Shown: piece by piece, positions 34,544 through 41,907 of the stretch
How positions within the stretch are numbered: position 1 is the stretch's first letter
Layout of the letters: the number at the start of each line of letters is the position of its first letter
Source: an uncultured Ruminococcus sp.
GTDB lineage: Bacteria; Bacillota; Clostridia; Oscillospirales; CAG-272
Assembly (NCBI GenBank): GCA_902795355.1
Contig: CADBKZ010000004.1
Span: 129,029 to 182,534 of the forward strand
Direction of reading: 5' to 3'
Length of the DNA stretch: 53,506 nucleotides
Program-made: the position numbers and the translations under genes
The notes under the pieces: model-generated
What the model saw: only the letters and a program-made list of their open reading frames with translations
Database searches by the model: none
What the model was told of the DNA's origin: nothing

Positions 34544-34758
34544 GGAAGTGATTGATCTTTTGAAAAAGATCGGTATGGCGATTCTGATCACGGCCGGGAT
34601 TGTGGCGGTTATATGGGTAGTAAGCAAGCTTGCGGGGATCTTCGGGAAGAAGAACACGATTGTGATCCGTGACGACGTTCCCCCGCGGGACAAGCGTCGG
34701 AGAGGTTAACCAATGCCGAACCGCAAGAAAAAGCCGGCTGTCAAGAAAAGGCAGCCGG
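34544..34758 (+). repeat. 215-bp direct repeat, copy 2 (relic of adsorption-gene 3' end)
   Basis: Same sequence as 33491-33705. The adsorption-gene reading frame is kept for 55 codons (VIDLLKKIGMAILITAGIVA onward to the stop at 34708), but there is no upstream coding part or ribosome site, so it is a decapitated 3' end. The remainder is the start of module protein C. Confidence 0.95.
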
Positions 34759-35153
34759 TAAAGGAAACGCAGAAGATCGTCGGCGGAGTGTATCGCGGGC
34801 GAACGAAGTACATCGATCCAGAGCCGAAGCTGGAACGCAACTATGTGGCGGTCAAAGCGAACGGCAACAAGGTTTCGGTCGTCAAGATGAAGTCCTATAA
34901 AAAGGATCATGATCCGCATTTGGTGGAAATCGACCAAAAGAAATACGGTTTGAAAAAACGTACCGGAGTGGATCACGAAACGTTCTCGAAAAATCGAATG
35001 TCCGGTAAGGACTTGAAGATTACAGATCGGGATGCTTTTCCCAAAGGAAAACCGGAATTTCGGCTGACAAGCCATGATACACATCGGGTTTTAGAACACA
35101 TAAAAACCGAAAAAAAGAAAAGATTGCAACAGAAGAAAAAGCCCAAACCGTAA
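34713..35153 (+). CDS. Module C basic protein
   Basis: A 146-residue, highly basic protein. Residues 1-15 equal those of module protein B; the rest differs: VYRGRTKYIDPEPKLERNYV, AVKANGNKVSVVKMKSYKKD, then HETFSKNRMSGKDLKITDRD and a KKKRLQQKKKPKP tail. The layout (basic head, two strands with xVxV, then N..G..L.I.D) matches the other three module proteins loosely. The TAA lies within the terminator stem of the convergent RNA C. Function unknown; an RNA-binding or RNase-like role is a guess from charge and context. Confidence 0.6.
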   Translation: MPNRKKKPAVKKRQPVKETQKIVGGVYRGRTKYIDPEPKLERNYVAVKANGNKVSVVKMKSYKKDHDPHLVEIDQKKYGLKKRTGVDHETFSKNRMSGKDLKITDRDAFPKGKPEFRLTSHDTHRVLEHIKTEKKKRLQQKKKPKP

Positions 35154-35319
35154 AGGCTTGGGCGAGGTGTTCCGTCAGAAAAAGATAACTTTTTCATTGG
35201 CAGAGAAAACCAAGTTCTCTGAAAGATGCAGGTCGGATCGAAACCGACAGCCCTTTTCCATGTTAGGAAAGGTTTGCGACACCTCAACTGTATTATACCA
35301 CAAAAAATCAAAAAGTCAA
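35133..35319 (-). ncRNA. Convergent small RNA C, multibranched, with its promoter
   Basis: Minus-strand promoter TTGACT (35314-35319), 16-bp spacer, TATAAT (35292-35297). The RNA of about 150 nt starts near 35285. A 7-bp closing helix is formed by GAGGTGT at the 5' end and ACACCTC just before the terminator. Between them are four hairpins: CCTTTCC/GGAAAAGG, GTCGG/CCGAC, CAGAGAA/TTCTCTG and GAAAAAG/CTTTTTC. The terminator GCCCAAGCC/GGTTTGGGC plus TTTTTC overlaps the stop codon of protein C. Such a junction is far more ordered than expected by chance in AT-rich intergenic DNA. Confidence 0.78.
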
Positions 35320-35349
35320 TACTTTTGAAGAAAAAAGGAGAGCAAAACA

Positions 35350-35820
35350 ATGGCAAGCAAAAGAACCTATCGCCCGCATAAGGCAAAAAGGCATTATTCC
35401 CCGCAGGAGAAACTTTCCTACCATACGAGTCGGGATCTTTCCCCTTCTCGATACGGCATAAAAGCCGGAAGCGCAAAGCATCTCTATTCATTCGGATTTA
35501 CAGATGGCTTTGCCGGACGGAACAACGCGCGCGGAGTTGAGAGCGAGTTTGGAAAAAAAGCCGCCAGCGGTTATAGGCTGGGCCATGCCCGTGGGGAAAA
35601 AGAGGTGTGCAAGGATTTAACCGGCAAATACCCGCCGCCGAAGAAAAAGTCTGCAAAGAAGAAGTCAAATAAACGCCCGCAAAAGAAGGACGGTTATTCC
35701 AAGATGATCCGCGACATGGAAGATCGCAAGCAGGATCTTTTCTGGGACGATTTTGAACGGGACAGCAATGGCAGGATCAAAGGATCCTACACCGTGGATG
35801 GCTTTTTTGAGCCGGACTGA
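35350..35820 (+). CDS. Basic phage protein of unknown function
   Basis: A 156-residue protein with a Lys/Arg/His-rich start (MASKRTYRPHKAKRHYSP), a central helical segment with aromatic and glycine residues (HLYSFGFTDGFAGRNNARGV), a Lys/Pro stretch (PPPKKKSAKKKSNKRPQKKD) and an acidic, aromatic end (DLFWDDFERDSNGRIKGSYT). Not recognised. Ribosome site AAAAGGAGAGCAAAACA. It follows RNA C at the same distance at which 34245 follows RNA B. Confidence 0.6.
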   Translation: MASKRTYRPHKAKRHYSPQEKLSYHTSRDLSPSRYGIKAGSAKHLYSFGFTDGFAGRNNARGVESEFGKKAASGYRLGHARGEKEVCKDLTGKYPPPKKKSAKKKSNKRPQKKDGYSKMIRDMEDRKQDLFWDDFERDSNGRIKGSYTVDGFFEPD

Positions 35821-35885
35821 CCGAAACCAAAGAACAGATCTTCGGTACTTTGAAAATGGTTAAGGATAAGGAAAGGGTTAAGGCC

Positions 35886-36182
35886 ATGGAAGAAAAGGTG
35901 TATTTAGAGCAAGAAGTGCGGATCCGTATATATCTGGAAGAACAAGAGGATGATATTTCCGAAAATTATCTGGAATACATTGTCAATGTTTCCCCCATAG
36001 ATCTTGTTTGGATGTATGTAAATATAGCGGAAGCGGCACGAACCGAGATGAAGGTCGAACAGGTGTGGTTGACTTCGCTTTCGGACGGATTGGATGTGTG
36101 CGTTCAAGCGAGCCGCGATCCTGCATTGGTTGACGCGTTCAAGCAACGAATGGATCGGTATTTTGGTAAAGGAAAGGGTTAA
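35886..36182 (+). CDS. Small acidic phage protein
   Basis: A 98-residue acidic protein (VYLEQEVRIRIYLEEQEDD, NYLEYIVNVSPIDLVWMYVN, AEAARTEMKVEQVWLTSLSD). Mixed alpha/beta, no membrane helix, no family recognised. The sequence around its start (ggaaagggttaaggccatgg) is repeated exactly at the next gene start, 301 bp downstream. Confidence 0.6.
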   Translation: MEEKVYLEQEVRIRIYLEEQEDDISENYLEYIVNVSPIDLVWMYVNIAEAARTEMKVEQVWLTSLSDGLDVCVQASRDPALVDAFKQRMDRYFGKGKG

Positions 36183-36186
36183 GGCC

Positions 36187-36480
36187 ATGGAATCGGTATA
36201 CATCGTTATTGGTTTGGATAACATGATTTACTATTTCGGCATGGATGCCGAGATTGCTGGGAAAGCGTTCGCCGAGGTATGTAAAGGGCAATACGGGGTC
36301 GGCCCGTTTTGCTTGCTTGTATACGAACGCGGAATCGAGCTGAACGCGTTTGCAACAGGATCCTATCCCCCGCCCGATCGGGCTTTTGGGATGGGTCAGG
36401 TTTGGGAAGCTGCCGACTATTGCAGGGAGAGAAGGAACCGGAAGAAGGAGAATGAACGTGACGTTGCCGAAAGAATGTAA
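36187..36480 (+). CDS. Small phage protein
   Basis: A 97-residue protein (MESVYIVIGLDNMIYYFGMD, FCLLVYERGIELNAFATGSY, VWEAADYCRERRNRKKENER). Not recognised; no membrane segment. The start region is a copy of that of the preceding gene. Its 3' end overlaps the next gene by 29 bp in a different frame, so the two are likely co-translated. Confidence 0.6.
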   Translation: MESVYIVIGLDNMIYYFGMDAEIAGKAFAEVCKGQYGVGPFCLLVYERGIELNAFATGSYPPPDRAFGMGQVWEAADYCRERRNRKKENERDVAERM

Positions 36481-36670
36481 ACATTCCAGAATCACCGTTT
36501 GGAAGGTGTCGGATATCGGAAAAACTTCCAAGCTCGTTATGTGGGGCGCGAAGTGTTCAAAATGCGGAATCATGATGAGGGCACAGGTTCGGTTGAACGA
36601 ATATTACAGCGATGAAAGGGCCGAAAAATCCATTGCGGAGCTGTTTCGGTTGACGGTAGGCCGACAATGA
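36452..36670 (+). CDS. Small phage protein with zinc-binding cysteines
   Basis: A 72-residue protein with a possible zinc ribbon: CKH near residue 8 and CSKCG near residue 35, with a beta-like stretch between (KTSKLVMWGAK). The tail is helical (YYSDERAEKSIAELFRLTVG). AAGGAGA lies just upstream of the ATG. The stop overlaps the next start (ATGA). Function unknown; small zinc proteins in phages often bind DNA or act as regulators. Confidence 0.6.
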   Translation: MNVTLPKECKHSRITVWKVSDIGKTSKLVMWGAKCSKCGIMMRAQVRLNEYYSDERAEKSIAELFRLTVGRQ

Positions 36671-36762
36671 ACAAGACTCTGCATCGCCTCGTCGCGATCC
36701 TGCTGGTGCTGGTCCTCTTGTTCCTGTTCGGATACATCGGGTATCTGATGCGGGTGATCTGA
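36667..36762 (+). CDS. 31-residue single-helix protein, minor coat candidate
   Basis: Only 31 residues: MNKTLHRL, then a helix (VAILLVLVLLFLFGYIGYLM) and RVI. Size and composition match the tiny minor coat proteins (pVII/pIX type) of filamentous phages. It overlaps the stop of the upstream gene (ATGA) and ends 1 bp before the start region of the Zot-like gene, an arrangement typical of compact virion operons. Confidence 0.6.
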   Translation: MNKTLHRLVAILLVLVLLFLFGYIGYLMRVI

Positions 36763-36763
36763 T

Positions 36764-38896
36764 TTGAGCATGAAGAAGCGCATTGACTACCGCCATTTTC
36801 TATGCGGCGGGTTTCTTGCCGGATCGGTTGCCCTGACCTTTACCGTTTATCGGAACGCGCTTTTTCGGGCGGGACAAGCGTTTCGGAACCTGTGGCAATC
36901 CCTCAAACTCTTTTGGTTCTTCTTTATTGACCGCGAAACCGAAACGGAACCAACCGTTCTGCAACTGCAAAACATTCCGCTGCAAAGTTATTTGCCGTTC
37001 GATGCCGCCGAGCTGATCCGTAGGCTGCAAGCTCTCCCCCGCGCGTTCTTTCAAAAGGATCTCTTTTTGGAGTACGCCGAAAACGCTCTGAAAGGCTCGC
37101 TCCTGTTTATCACCACCGCTTCCATGATCATTTGCGCCATCCTGCTGTTGGTGCAGATCTGGAAGATGATCGCGCTTTCCCCCAACACCGACCACGGCAA
37201 GGATAGCAAGCCGCTGGCAATCTGGAAACGAACCGGTTTCCGCGCTTTCTGCGCCGTGCGGGATTGGATTCTGGCTTTTGTTGCGTTCCTGACCGATCAC
37301 GCGTTTTGGTGGAAGCTGTGGCTGTTCGTCTGGGTCGTCAATCTCAATCTTGCAGGGCTGATCGTGGATGCCGCGGCATGGTACTTCTATTTTGCGGCGT
37401 CGTCCGATCTGTTTTCGCTCGTCACCTCGCAGGTGTTCAAGCTCGTGATTGATCTGATCGTCACGTTCTTTTCTTTGCCCGTAGTCTGCTGGATTGCCGT
37501 CTGGTTTGTTGTCTTGGAACTATGGCGGCGGCATATCGGTTACTGTGTGTTGGAACGCCACGAGCAGGAAAACCGCGCGTTTCTGGAAGATCTGCCGCTG
37601 GTTTTGTTCATCAACGGAACCATGGGGAGCAAGAAAACCACCACCATGACCGACATGGCTCTTTCCTATGAAATTATGTTCCGCGATAAAGCGTTGGAAC
37701 TGATCTTGGAGATTGATCTGATGTTTCCTCGGTTCCCGTGGATCCTTTTGGAAAAGGATCTTTGCCGCGCTATGGAGAAGAAGCAGGTTTATAGTCTCGC
37801 GTCCTGCCGGAAGTGGATCAAGGCGCGGGAAAAGGCGTTCTGGAAGGAACCCGCCCCCGATCTGATCTGGGGTTATCACACCCATTCGGACCCGTTGGAA
37901 TATAACAACGATCTGGAAGTGATCGGGATCTGGCAAGCCTTATCGGACTATGCCTGCCTGTATTTCATCTATACCATTCAATCCTCGCTTCTGATCTCCA
38001 ACTATTCGGTGCGGGTGGACGGCGTTCTTGCCCACGCGGGGAACTTCCCTCTGTGGGATAGCGATCTGTTCCGGCGCGATCCCCGCATGATGGAAGCGAT
38101 CAGCCGCCACGCCCACATTCTGGACTTCGACGTTCTTCGGATCGCCCGGCAGGTTGTAGAGGACAACAAACTGAAAGGCTCCTTTGAGTTCGGCGTGGTT
38201 CTGATCACCGAGATCGACAAGGAGAGAGGCAACCAGAAAATGCTGGAAGGGGTCAAGCGGATCGCGCTGGAAGCCAACCAGAAGAACGACGGCTTCAACA
38301 GTTCCTTTATGATGGGACGGCACCCCGCAACCGTTATGCACTATCCGTTCATCCGGTTTCTTTGCGACGCCCAGCGGGACGAGGCATGGGAAGCGGCGGG
38401 GAGGCAGCTCTCCAACGAGTTGTGGATCCGCGAGACCTCGCCCGTTCGCCTCGCCATGCCGTTCTTCGTGTTCTACGATATACTGTTCGATTGGGTCAAG
38501 GGCAAGTTTTCGGAAGCTTATCCGCAATACCGCTTTGATTGCGGCGATAACCATCTGATTGTCCGATGGCTGCACACGTGGGCGCATTGGATCGTGGGAC
38601 ACGGAGAACGGATCCACAACCGGTTCGGTTATATGTCTGTCGAAATGGAAATGCAGGTGGGCATGAAAGAGGGCGAGATCGAGACCGTTTCCTACTATAT
38701 TTCCACCAAGAAGGTTTACAGCCGCCGGTTCTCCACCGACTGCTACCGCGCCTATTTTGAACACGGCTCCCTGAAATCCAAGAAGGGCTTGCCGGACTAT
38801 CCGGAATACAAAAACACCGATGCCACTCTGAAAGAGCTGCACCGGCAGAACAGTTATTTTATCCGCGAATTGGAAGGGATGAAGGACGATGAGTAA
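36764..38896 (+). CDS. Zot/pI-like filamentous phage assembly ATPase
   Basis: The inovirus marker gene: an ATPase that drives extrusion of the phage through the membrane. Residues 1-260 contain four hydrophobic segments (for example LCGGFLAGSVALTFTVY, LFITTASMIICAILLLVQIW, LWLFVWVVNLNLAGLIVDAA, IVTFFSLPVVCWIAVWFVVL). The P-loop is FINGTMGSKKTTTMTD near residue 285 and Walker B is GVVLITEIDKERG near 475. The Ff pI protein has its membrane helix near the C-terminus, so the N-terminal four-helix form is different. At 710 residues it is long. The start may be TTG 36764 or ATG 36770. Confidence 0.85.
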   Translation: MSMKKRIDYRHFLCGGFLAGSVALTFTVYRNALFRAGQAFRNLWQSLKLFWFFFIDRETETEPTVLQLQNIPLQSYLPFDAAELIRRLQALPRAFFQKDLFLEYAENALKGSLLFITTASMIICAILLLVQIWKMIALSPNTDHGKDSKPLAIWKRTGFRAFCAVRDWILAFVAFLTDHAFWWKLWLFVWVVNLNLAGLIVDAAAWYFYFAASSDLFSLVTSQVFKLVIDLIVTFFSLPVVCWIAVWFVVLELWRRHIGYCVLERHEQENRAFLEDLPLVLFINGTMGSKKTTTMTDMALSYEIMFRDKALELILEIDLMFPRFPWILLEKDLCRAMEKKQVYSLASCRKWIKAREKAFWKEPAPDLIWGYHTHSDPLEYNNDLEVIGIWQALSDYACLYFIYTIQSSLLISNYSVRVDGVLAHAGNFPLWDSDLFRRDPRMMEAISRHAHILDFDVLRIARQVVEDNKLKGSFEFGVVLITEIDKERGNQKMLEGVKRIALEANQKNDGFNSSFMMGRHPATVMHYPFIRFLCDAQRDEAWEAAGRQLSNELWIRETSPVRLAMPFFVFYDILFDWVKGKFSEAYPQYRFDCGDNHLIVRWLHTWAHWIVGHGERIHNRFGYMSVEMEMQVGMKEGEIETVSYYISTKKVYSRRFSTDCYRAYFEHGSLKSKKGLPDYPEYKNTDATLKELHRQNSYFIRELEGMKDDE

Positions 38897-39032
38897 CGTT
38901 TTTGTCAAAGTATGGTTTCAAGATGGGTTCTATCTTGAAAGCAATCTGGAACAAGGCAGTGAATGGGGGGTGGACCCGTTGATCGAAAAGCACGGCTTAA
39001 TTTCAGATTTAATCATTTATAACGACACTTGA
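38889..39032 (+). CDS. 47-residue phage protein
   Basis: A 47-residue acidic peptide (MSNVFVKVWFQDGFYLESNL, EWGVDPLIEKHGLISDLIIY) starting inside the 3' end of the Zot-like gene with an ATGAGTAA overlap and a GAAGGGATGAAGG site. Not recognised. Its stop falls in the -35 box of the module D promoter. Confidence 0.5.
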   Translation: MSNVFVKVWFQDGFYLESNLEQGSEWGVDPLIEKHGLISDLIIYNDT

Positions 39033-39056
39033 TTTTTTCAAAAATTCTGATATAAT
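39029..39056 (+). promoter_or_regulatory. Promoter of module D protein
   Basis: TTGATT (39029-39034), 16-bp spacer, TATAAT (39051-39056), 18 bp before the ATG at 39074. Module D therefore has its own promoter for the protein as well as for the convergent RNA. Confidence 0.75.
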
Positions 39057-39073
39057 AGACGAGGATCGCCGCT

Positions 39074-39433
39074 ATGAGTAAAAAAAAATACCTGCGAAAA
39101 AATGAATTTCGGTATGATACAAGCCCGAAAGTCCGAAGGAGTGATGGAAAAGGCCATAATGCTTATGTCAGCGCAAAGCAAGGACATCAGGCAAAAATCA
39201 ATATTATCACGCATGCAAAAACTTTCTTTGACGAACCCACAGTTCCCATGCACAAAAATCCCAACCGATCAAAGCCGGATCAGCGACAATCTTATTTCAG
39301 CGTTCCACGGTGGGAAAGCGATAACTTTTTGAAAAACAAGTCCGAAGGGTCTTGGGTGTTACATAAGAAAGACCGCATCCAGATTAAAAAATTTAATAAA
39401 CGATATGATAAGCGGAATGGAAAAAAGAAATAA
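39074..39433 (+). CDS. Module D basic protein
   Basis: A 119-residue basic protein of unknown family. It starts with a lysine-rich head (MSKKKYLRKNEFRYDTSP), has strand-like AYVSAKQGHQAKINIITHAK, then a conserved-looking end: DNFLKNKSEGSWVLHKKDRI with a basic tail (KRYDKRNGKKK). The N...W.L.KKDRI end is the same outline seen in the other module proteins. It has its own promoter and a convergent RNA, lies alone between the Zot-like gene and rep, and so forms the most complete copy of the module. Confidence 0.6.
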   Translation: MSKKKYLRKNEFRYDTSPKVRRSDGKGHNAYVSAKQGHQAKINIITHAKTFFDEPTVPMHKNPNRSKPDQRQSYFSVPRWESDNFLKNKSEGSWVLHKKDRIQIKKFNKRYDKRNGKKK

Positions 39434-39539
39434 GAAAAGAACCCGATCATAAAGACGGCGTTTCCACCAAGTTCCGAGTTTTTCATCGGCGTTCATCAGG
39501 TTCTTGCTTTTATTATATCACAAATTCCGCATTTGTCAA
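39425..39539 (-). ncRNA. Convergent small RNA D with its promoter
   Basis: Minus-strand promoter TTGACA (39534-39539), 16-bp spacer, TATAAT (39512-39517). The RNA runs from about 39505 to 39425. AAGAACCTGAT at its 5' end pairs with ATCGGGTTCTT at its 3' end (11 bp, one G-T pair), followed by TTCTTATTTC, so the closing helix doubles as terminator. Inside are CCGA/TCGG and a GGTG-GAAA-CGCC hairpin with a GNRA loop. Here the stop of protein D lies just 3' of the RNA's end. Confidence 0.75.
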
Positions 39540-39634
39540 CCCAAAAAGCGAAAATTCTTTTTCAAATTCAGTAGTCAATCTGTTTTTAGTCCCGATTACG
39601 TCAATATCTTTTTCGTCACGGAAAGGAGAACGCC

Positions 39635-40573
39635 ATGAACACAACAGCCACGGTCGAGAAGATCCTCGACTACGATGTTCGGATCAACGCTTATGCGGAG
39701 ATCATGAAAGTGATTCATGATGGTCAGCATTTTGTTGCCACTCCCTTGCAGAAAGCCCCTGAAACATCCCGCGTCCGCCATCAGAAAGACGGCACCGATC
39801 TGGCTTTTGAAGCAGCCTATTTTGCCGCTATGAGAACGAACCCCAGCTGGGAAGGCTTGAAGCGCGAAGTCAGACACGCGAAATTGATTCCGTGGATCAG
39901 CGATTATATGGTGAATCGGCTCGGCGACGTTTTCGGCTTGGATCTGAATTGGATCGCCGATCAGATCATTCGGTTTGAACATAATAAATACCTGCGCGAA
40001 AAGCGTTTCCGCAACAAGGCGTTTCTGAACGAGTGGAACTTTTTCGTCACCTTTACCTACGATGAAAAAAAGATGGACGCGGACACGTTTCGCACTTCTC
40101 TGCGGAAGTGCCTTTCCAACCTTCATTCCCGTCGCGGCTGGAAGTACATGGGCGTTTTTGAACTCGGCGAAGAGGGCGACCGCCTGCATTTCCATGCGCT
40201 GGTCTACATCCCAGAGGGACAGATGCCGGGAGTGCTGCATACCGTCCGCCGATACAGTACCAAACGGCGCCAATGGGAAGAAACGCTGGAAAACACCTTT
40301 TTTGCGGATCGCTTCGGCATCAATGAATTTGATCCGATCCGAAACCGGAAAGGGATCAAGGGCGCGGTGGATTACATTATCAAGTATCTTTTCAAATCCG
40401 GTGAACGCGCCATTTACAGCCGCGCGATTCCAACAGAGCTTGTTACAATGGTGCAGGACGAGCAGATCGCCGTCAAATTGTTTGATTTCGTCGGCAAATT
40501 CGTCCTTTTTGACGACGCCTTTGTGTTATGGAGCGAGGACGAAGAAGAACCGGAGGTGGAACAGACCGAATAG
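39635..40573 (+). CDS. Rolling-circle replication initiator (HUH Rep)
   Basis: A 312-residue Rep of the HUH endonuclease group, which nicks the phage origin to start rolling-circle replication. Motif 1 is FVTFTYDEKKMD near residue 140, the metal-binding HUH is RLHFHALVYIP near 184, and the nicking tyrosine lies in GAVDYIIKYLFK near 246 (one Tyr, with the following Lys). The C-terminus is acidic (EDEEEPEVEQTE). AAAGGAG precedes the ATG. A perfect GC-rich hairpin downstream (40724-40768) could be the origin or packaging signal. Confidence 0.88.
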   Translation: MNTTATVEKILDYDVRINAYAEIMKVIHDGQHFVATPLQKAPETSRVRHQKDGTDLAFEAAYFAAMRTNPSWEGLKREVRHAKLIPWISDYMVNRLGDVFGLDLNWIADQIIRFEHNKYLREKRFRNKAFLNEWNFFVTFTYDEKKMDADTFRTSLRKCLSNLHSRRGWKYMGVFELGEEGDRLHFHALVYIPEGQMPGVLHTVRRYSTKRRQWEETLENTFFADRFGINEFDPIRNRKGIKGAVDYIIKYLFKSGERAIYSRAIPTELVTMVQDEQIAVKLFDFVGKFVLFDDAFVLWSEDEEEPEVEQTE

Positions 40574-40723
40574 GAAACGGAAAAACGGAATGATGAAAGA
40601 ACGCGGGGGAAGAACCCGCTTTTTCCCGTTCTGCCGGAAGGGACAAAACGGGCGTTTTTGCGGCGAAAAGGCCGCGTTTTCCGAGAAAAACGAGTAAAAA
40701 AACGAGCAAACCGACGATCTCCG

Positions 40724-40768
40724 AACCTTGTTCCGCCGGCGCGCCCCGCGCGCCGGCGGAACAAGGTT
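40724..40768. repeat. Perfect 20-bp inverted repeat, origin or packaging candidate
   Basis: Arms 40724-40743 and 40749-40768 are exactly complementary (aaccttgttccgccggcgcg) with a 5-nt loop. It is strongly GC-rich, has no T-run on either strand, and is followed by repeats of ggacaagg/ggttacgg before the transposase gene. Filamentous phages need hairpins in their ssDNA for origin function and packaging; this is the best candidate in the prophage. Confidence 0.75.
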
Positions 40769-40824
40769 TCGTCTAATGCTCTCAAAGGTTACGGACAAGG
40801 TTAAGGACAAGGGGGTATATTACC

Positions 40825-41877
40825 ATGCAAAAAGAACATTTTAGAAAATTTACAGCCACGGATCGGGCAAAGCTGGAAGCTCTGAACAACGCGGGAATCC
40901 CGATCCGAGAGATCGCAAGGCAGTTGAACAAACACATCAGTTCCGTTTATCGGGAATTGAAGCGCGGAGCATACGAACATCTGAACGGTGATTATACTTT
41001 TTCTATCCTTTATTCCTCGGATAAAGCGGAAGAACATCGGAAATATCTTTCCATCGGCATGGGCAGACCGTTGAAACTTGAAAACGATTATGCCTTTGTT
41101 CGGTTTGTTGAGCGAATGGTGAAAAAAGGATATTCTCCTTATGCGATTCTGAAAGAGATTCGTCGGCAGGGACTGTCCTTTCGGACAAAAATCTGCCTTT
41201 CTACACTCTACAATTACATTGACAAAGGATTGTTTCTGCACATTAGCAATAAAGATCTGATGCACAAAGGGAGCAGACGGAAAAAATATGGAACAAAAGA
41301 AACGATTAAACGCGCTCCGAGGGGCGAATCCATTGAATACCGTCCCGATCCGGTCAATAAACGGATGGAATTCGGGCATTGGGAAATGGATTCGGTTATC
41401 GGTAAACGCGAAAAAGGAAATACAATCATTGCTTTGACCGAACGTTTGACGCGGATGGAAATTATTCTTAAATCCAAGGATAAAAGTGCGGTCAGCACGG
41501 TGCAACTGCTGAATCGGCTGGAAAGAATGTTCGGAGCAACCTTTCGAAAGGTTTTTCGGACAATTACCGTAGATAACGGAACGGAATTCAGCCAATTCGA
41601 GCAGATGGAGCGATCCTGCCTAACGAAACAGAGGCGTACAAAGATATACTATTGTCACCCATACAGCAGTTGGGAAAGGGGATCCAACGAGAATCAAAAC
41701 GGAATGATCCGGCGATTTATTCCGAAAAGCACGAAAATTGAACCGTTCAGCCAACAGGATCTGAACCGGATCGCAGATTGGATCAACGACTATCCTCGCG
41801 CCATCTTTGACGGTCGATCCAGCCGTGATCTTTTTACCGAAGAACTCCAAAAACTCGGTATTCAAAAAATTTTTTAA
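40825..41877 (+). CDS. IS30-family transposase (possible phage integrase)
   Basis: A 350-residue DDE transposase. The N-terminal helix-turn-helix is LNNAGIPIREIARQLNKHIS with SVYRELKRGAY. The catalytic triad is D in FGHWEMDSVIG (near 188), D250 in ITVDNGTEF, and E284 in SSWERGSNENQNG, the DD(33)E spacing of IS30. FIPKSTKIEPFSQQDLNRI closes the core. No terminal inverted repeats of its own bracket the gene, so it is not an evident separate IS; it lies at the right end of the prophage and may integrate it. AAGGGGG is the ribosome site. Confidence 0.92.
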   Translation: MQKEHFRKFTATDRAKLEALNNAGIPIREIARQLNKHISSVYRELKRGAYEHLNGDYTFSILYSSDKAEEHRKYLSIGMGRPLKLENDYAFVRFVERMVKKGYSPYAILKEIRRQGLSFRTKICLSTLYNYIDKGLFLHISNKDLMHKGSRRKKYGTKETIKRAPRGESIEYRPDPVNKRMEFGHWEMDSVIGKREKGNTIIALTERLTRMEIILKSKDKSAVSTVQLLNRLERMFGATFRKVFRTITVDNGTEFSQFEQMERSCLTKQRRTKIYYCHPYSSWERGSNENQNGMIRRFIPKSTKIEPFSQQDLNRIADWINDYPRAIFDGRSSRDLFTEELQKLGIQKIF

Positions 41878-41907
41878 TTTTTTTGGTAAAACTTATTGAC
41901 ATTTGCG

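Noticed and set aside
35133..35285. RNA C as a tRNA-like molecule
   Set aside because: It has a 7-bp closing helix and a T-arm-like hairpin, but four arms in the wrong order, no anticodon arm of proper size and a direct terminator.
40825..41877. IS30 copy as an independent insertion sequence
   Set aside because: No terminal inverted repeats or short target duplications were seen directly around the gene; it fits better as part of the prophage.
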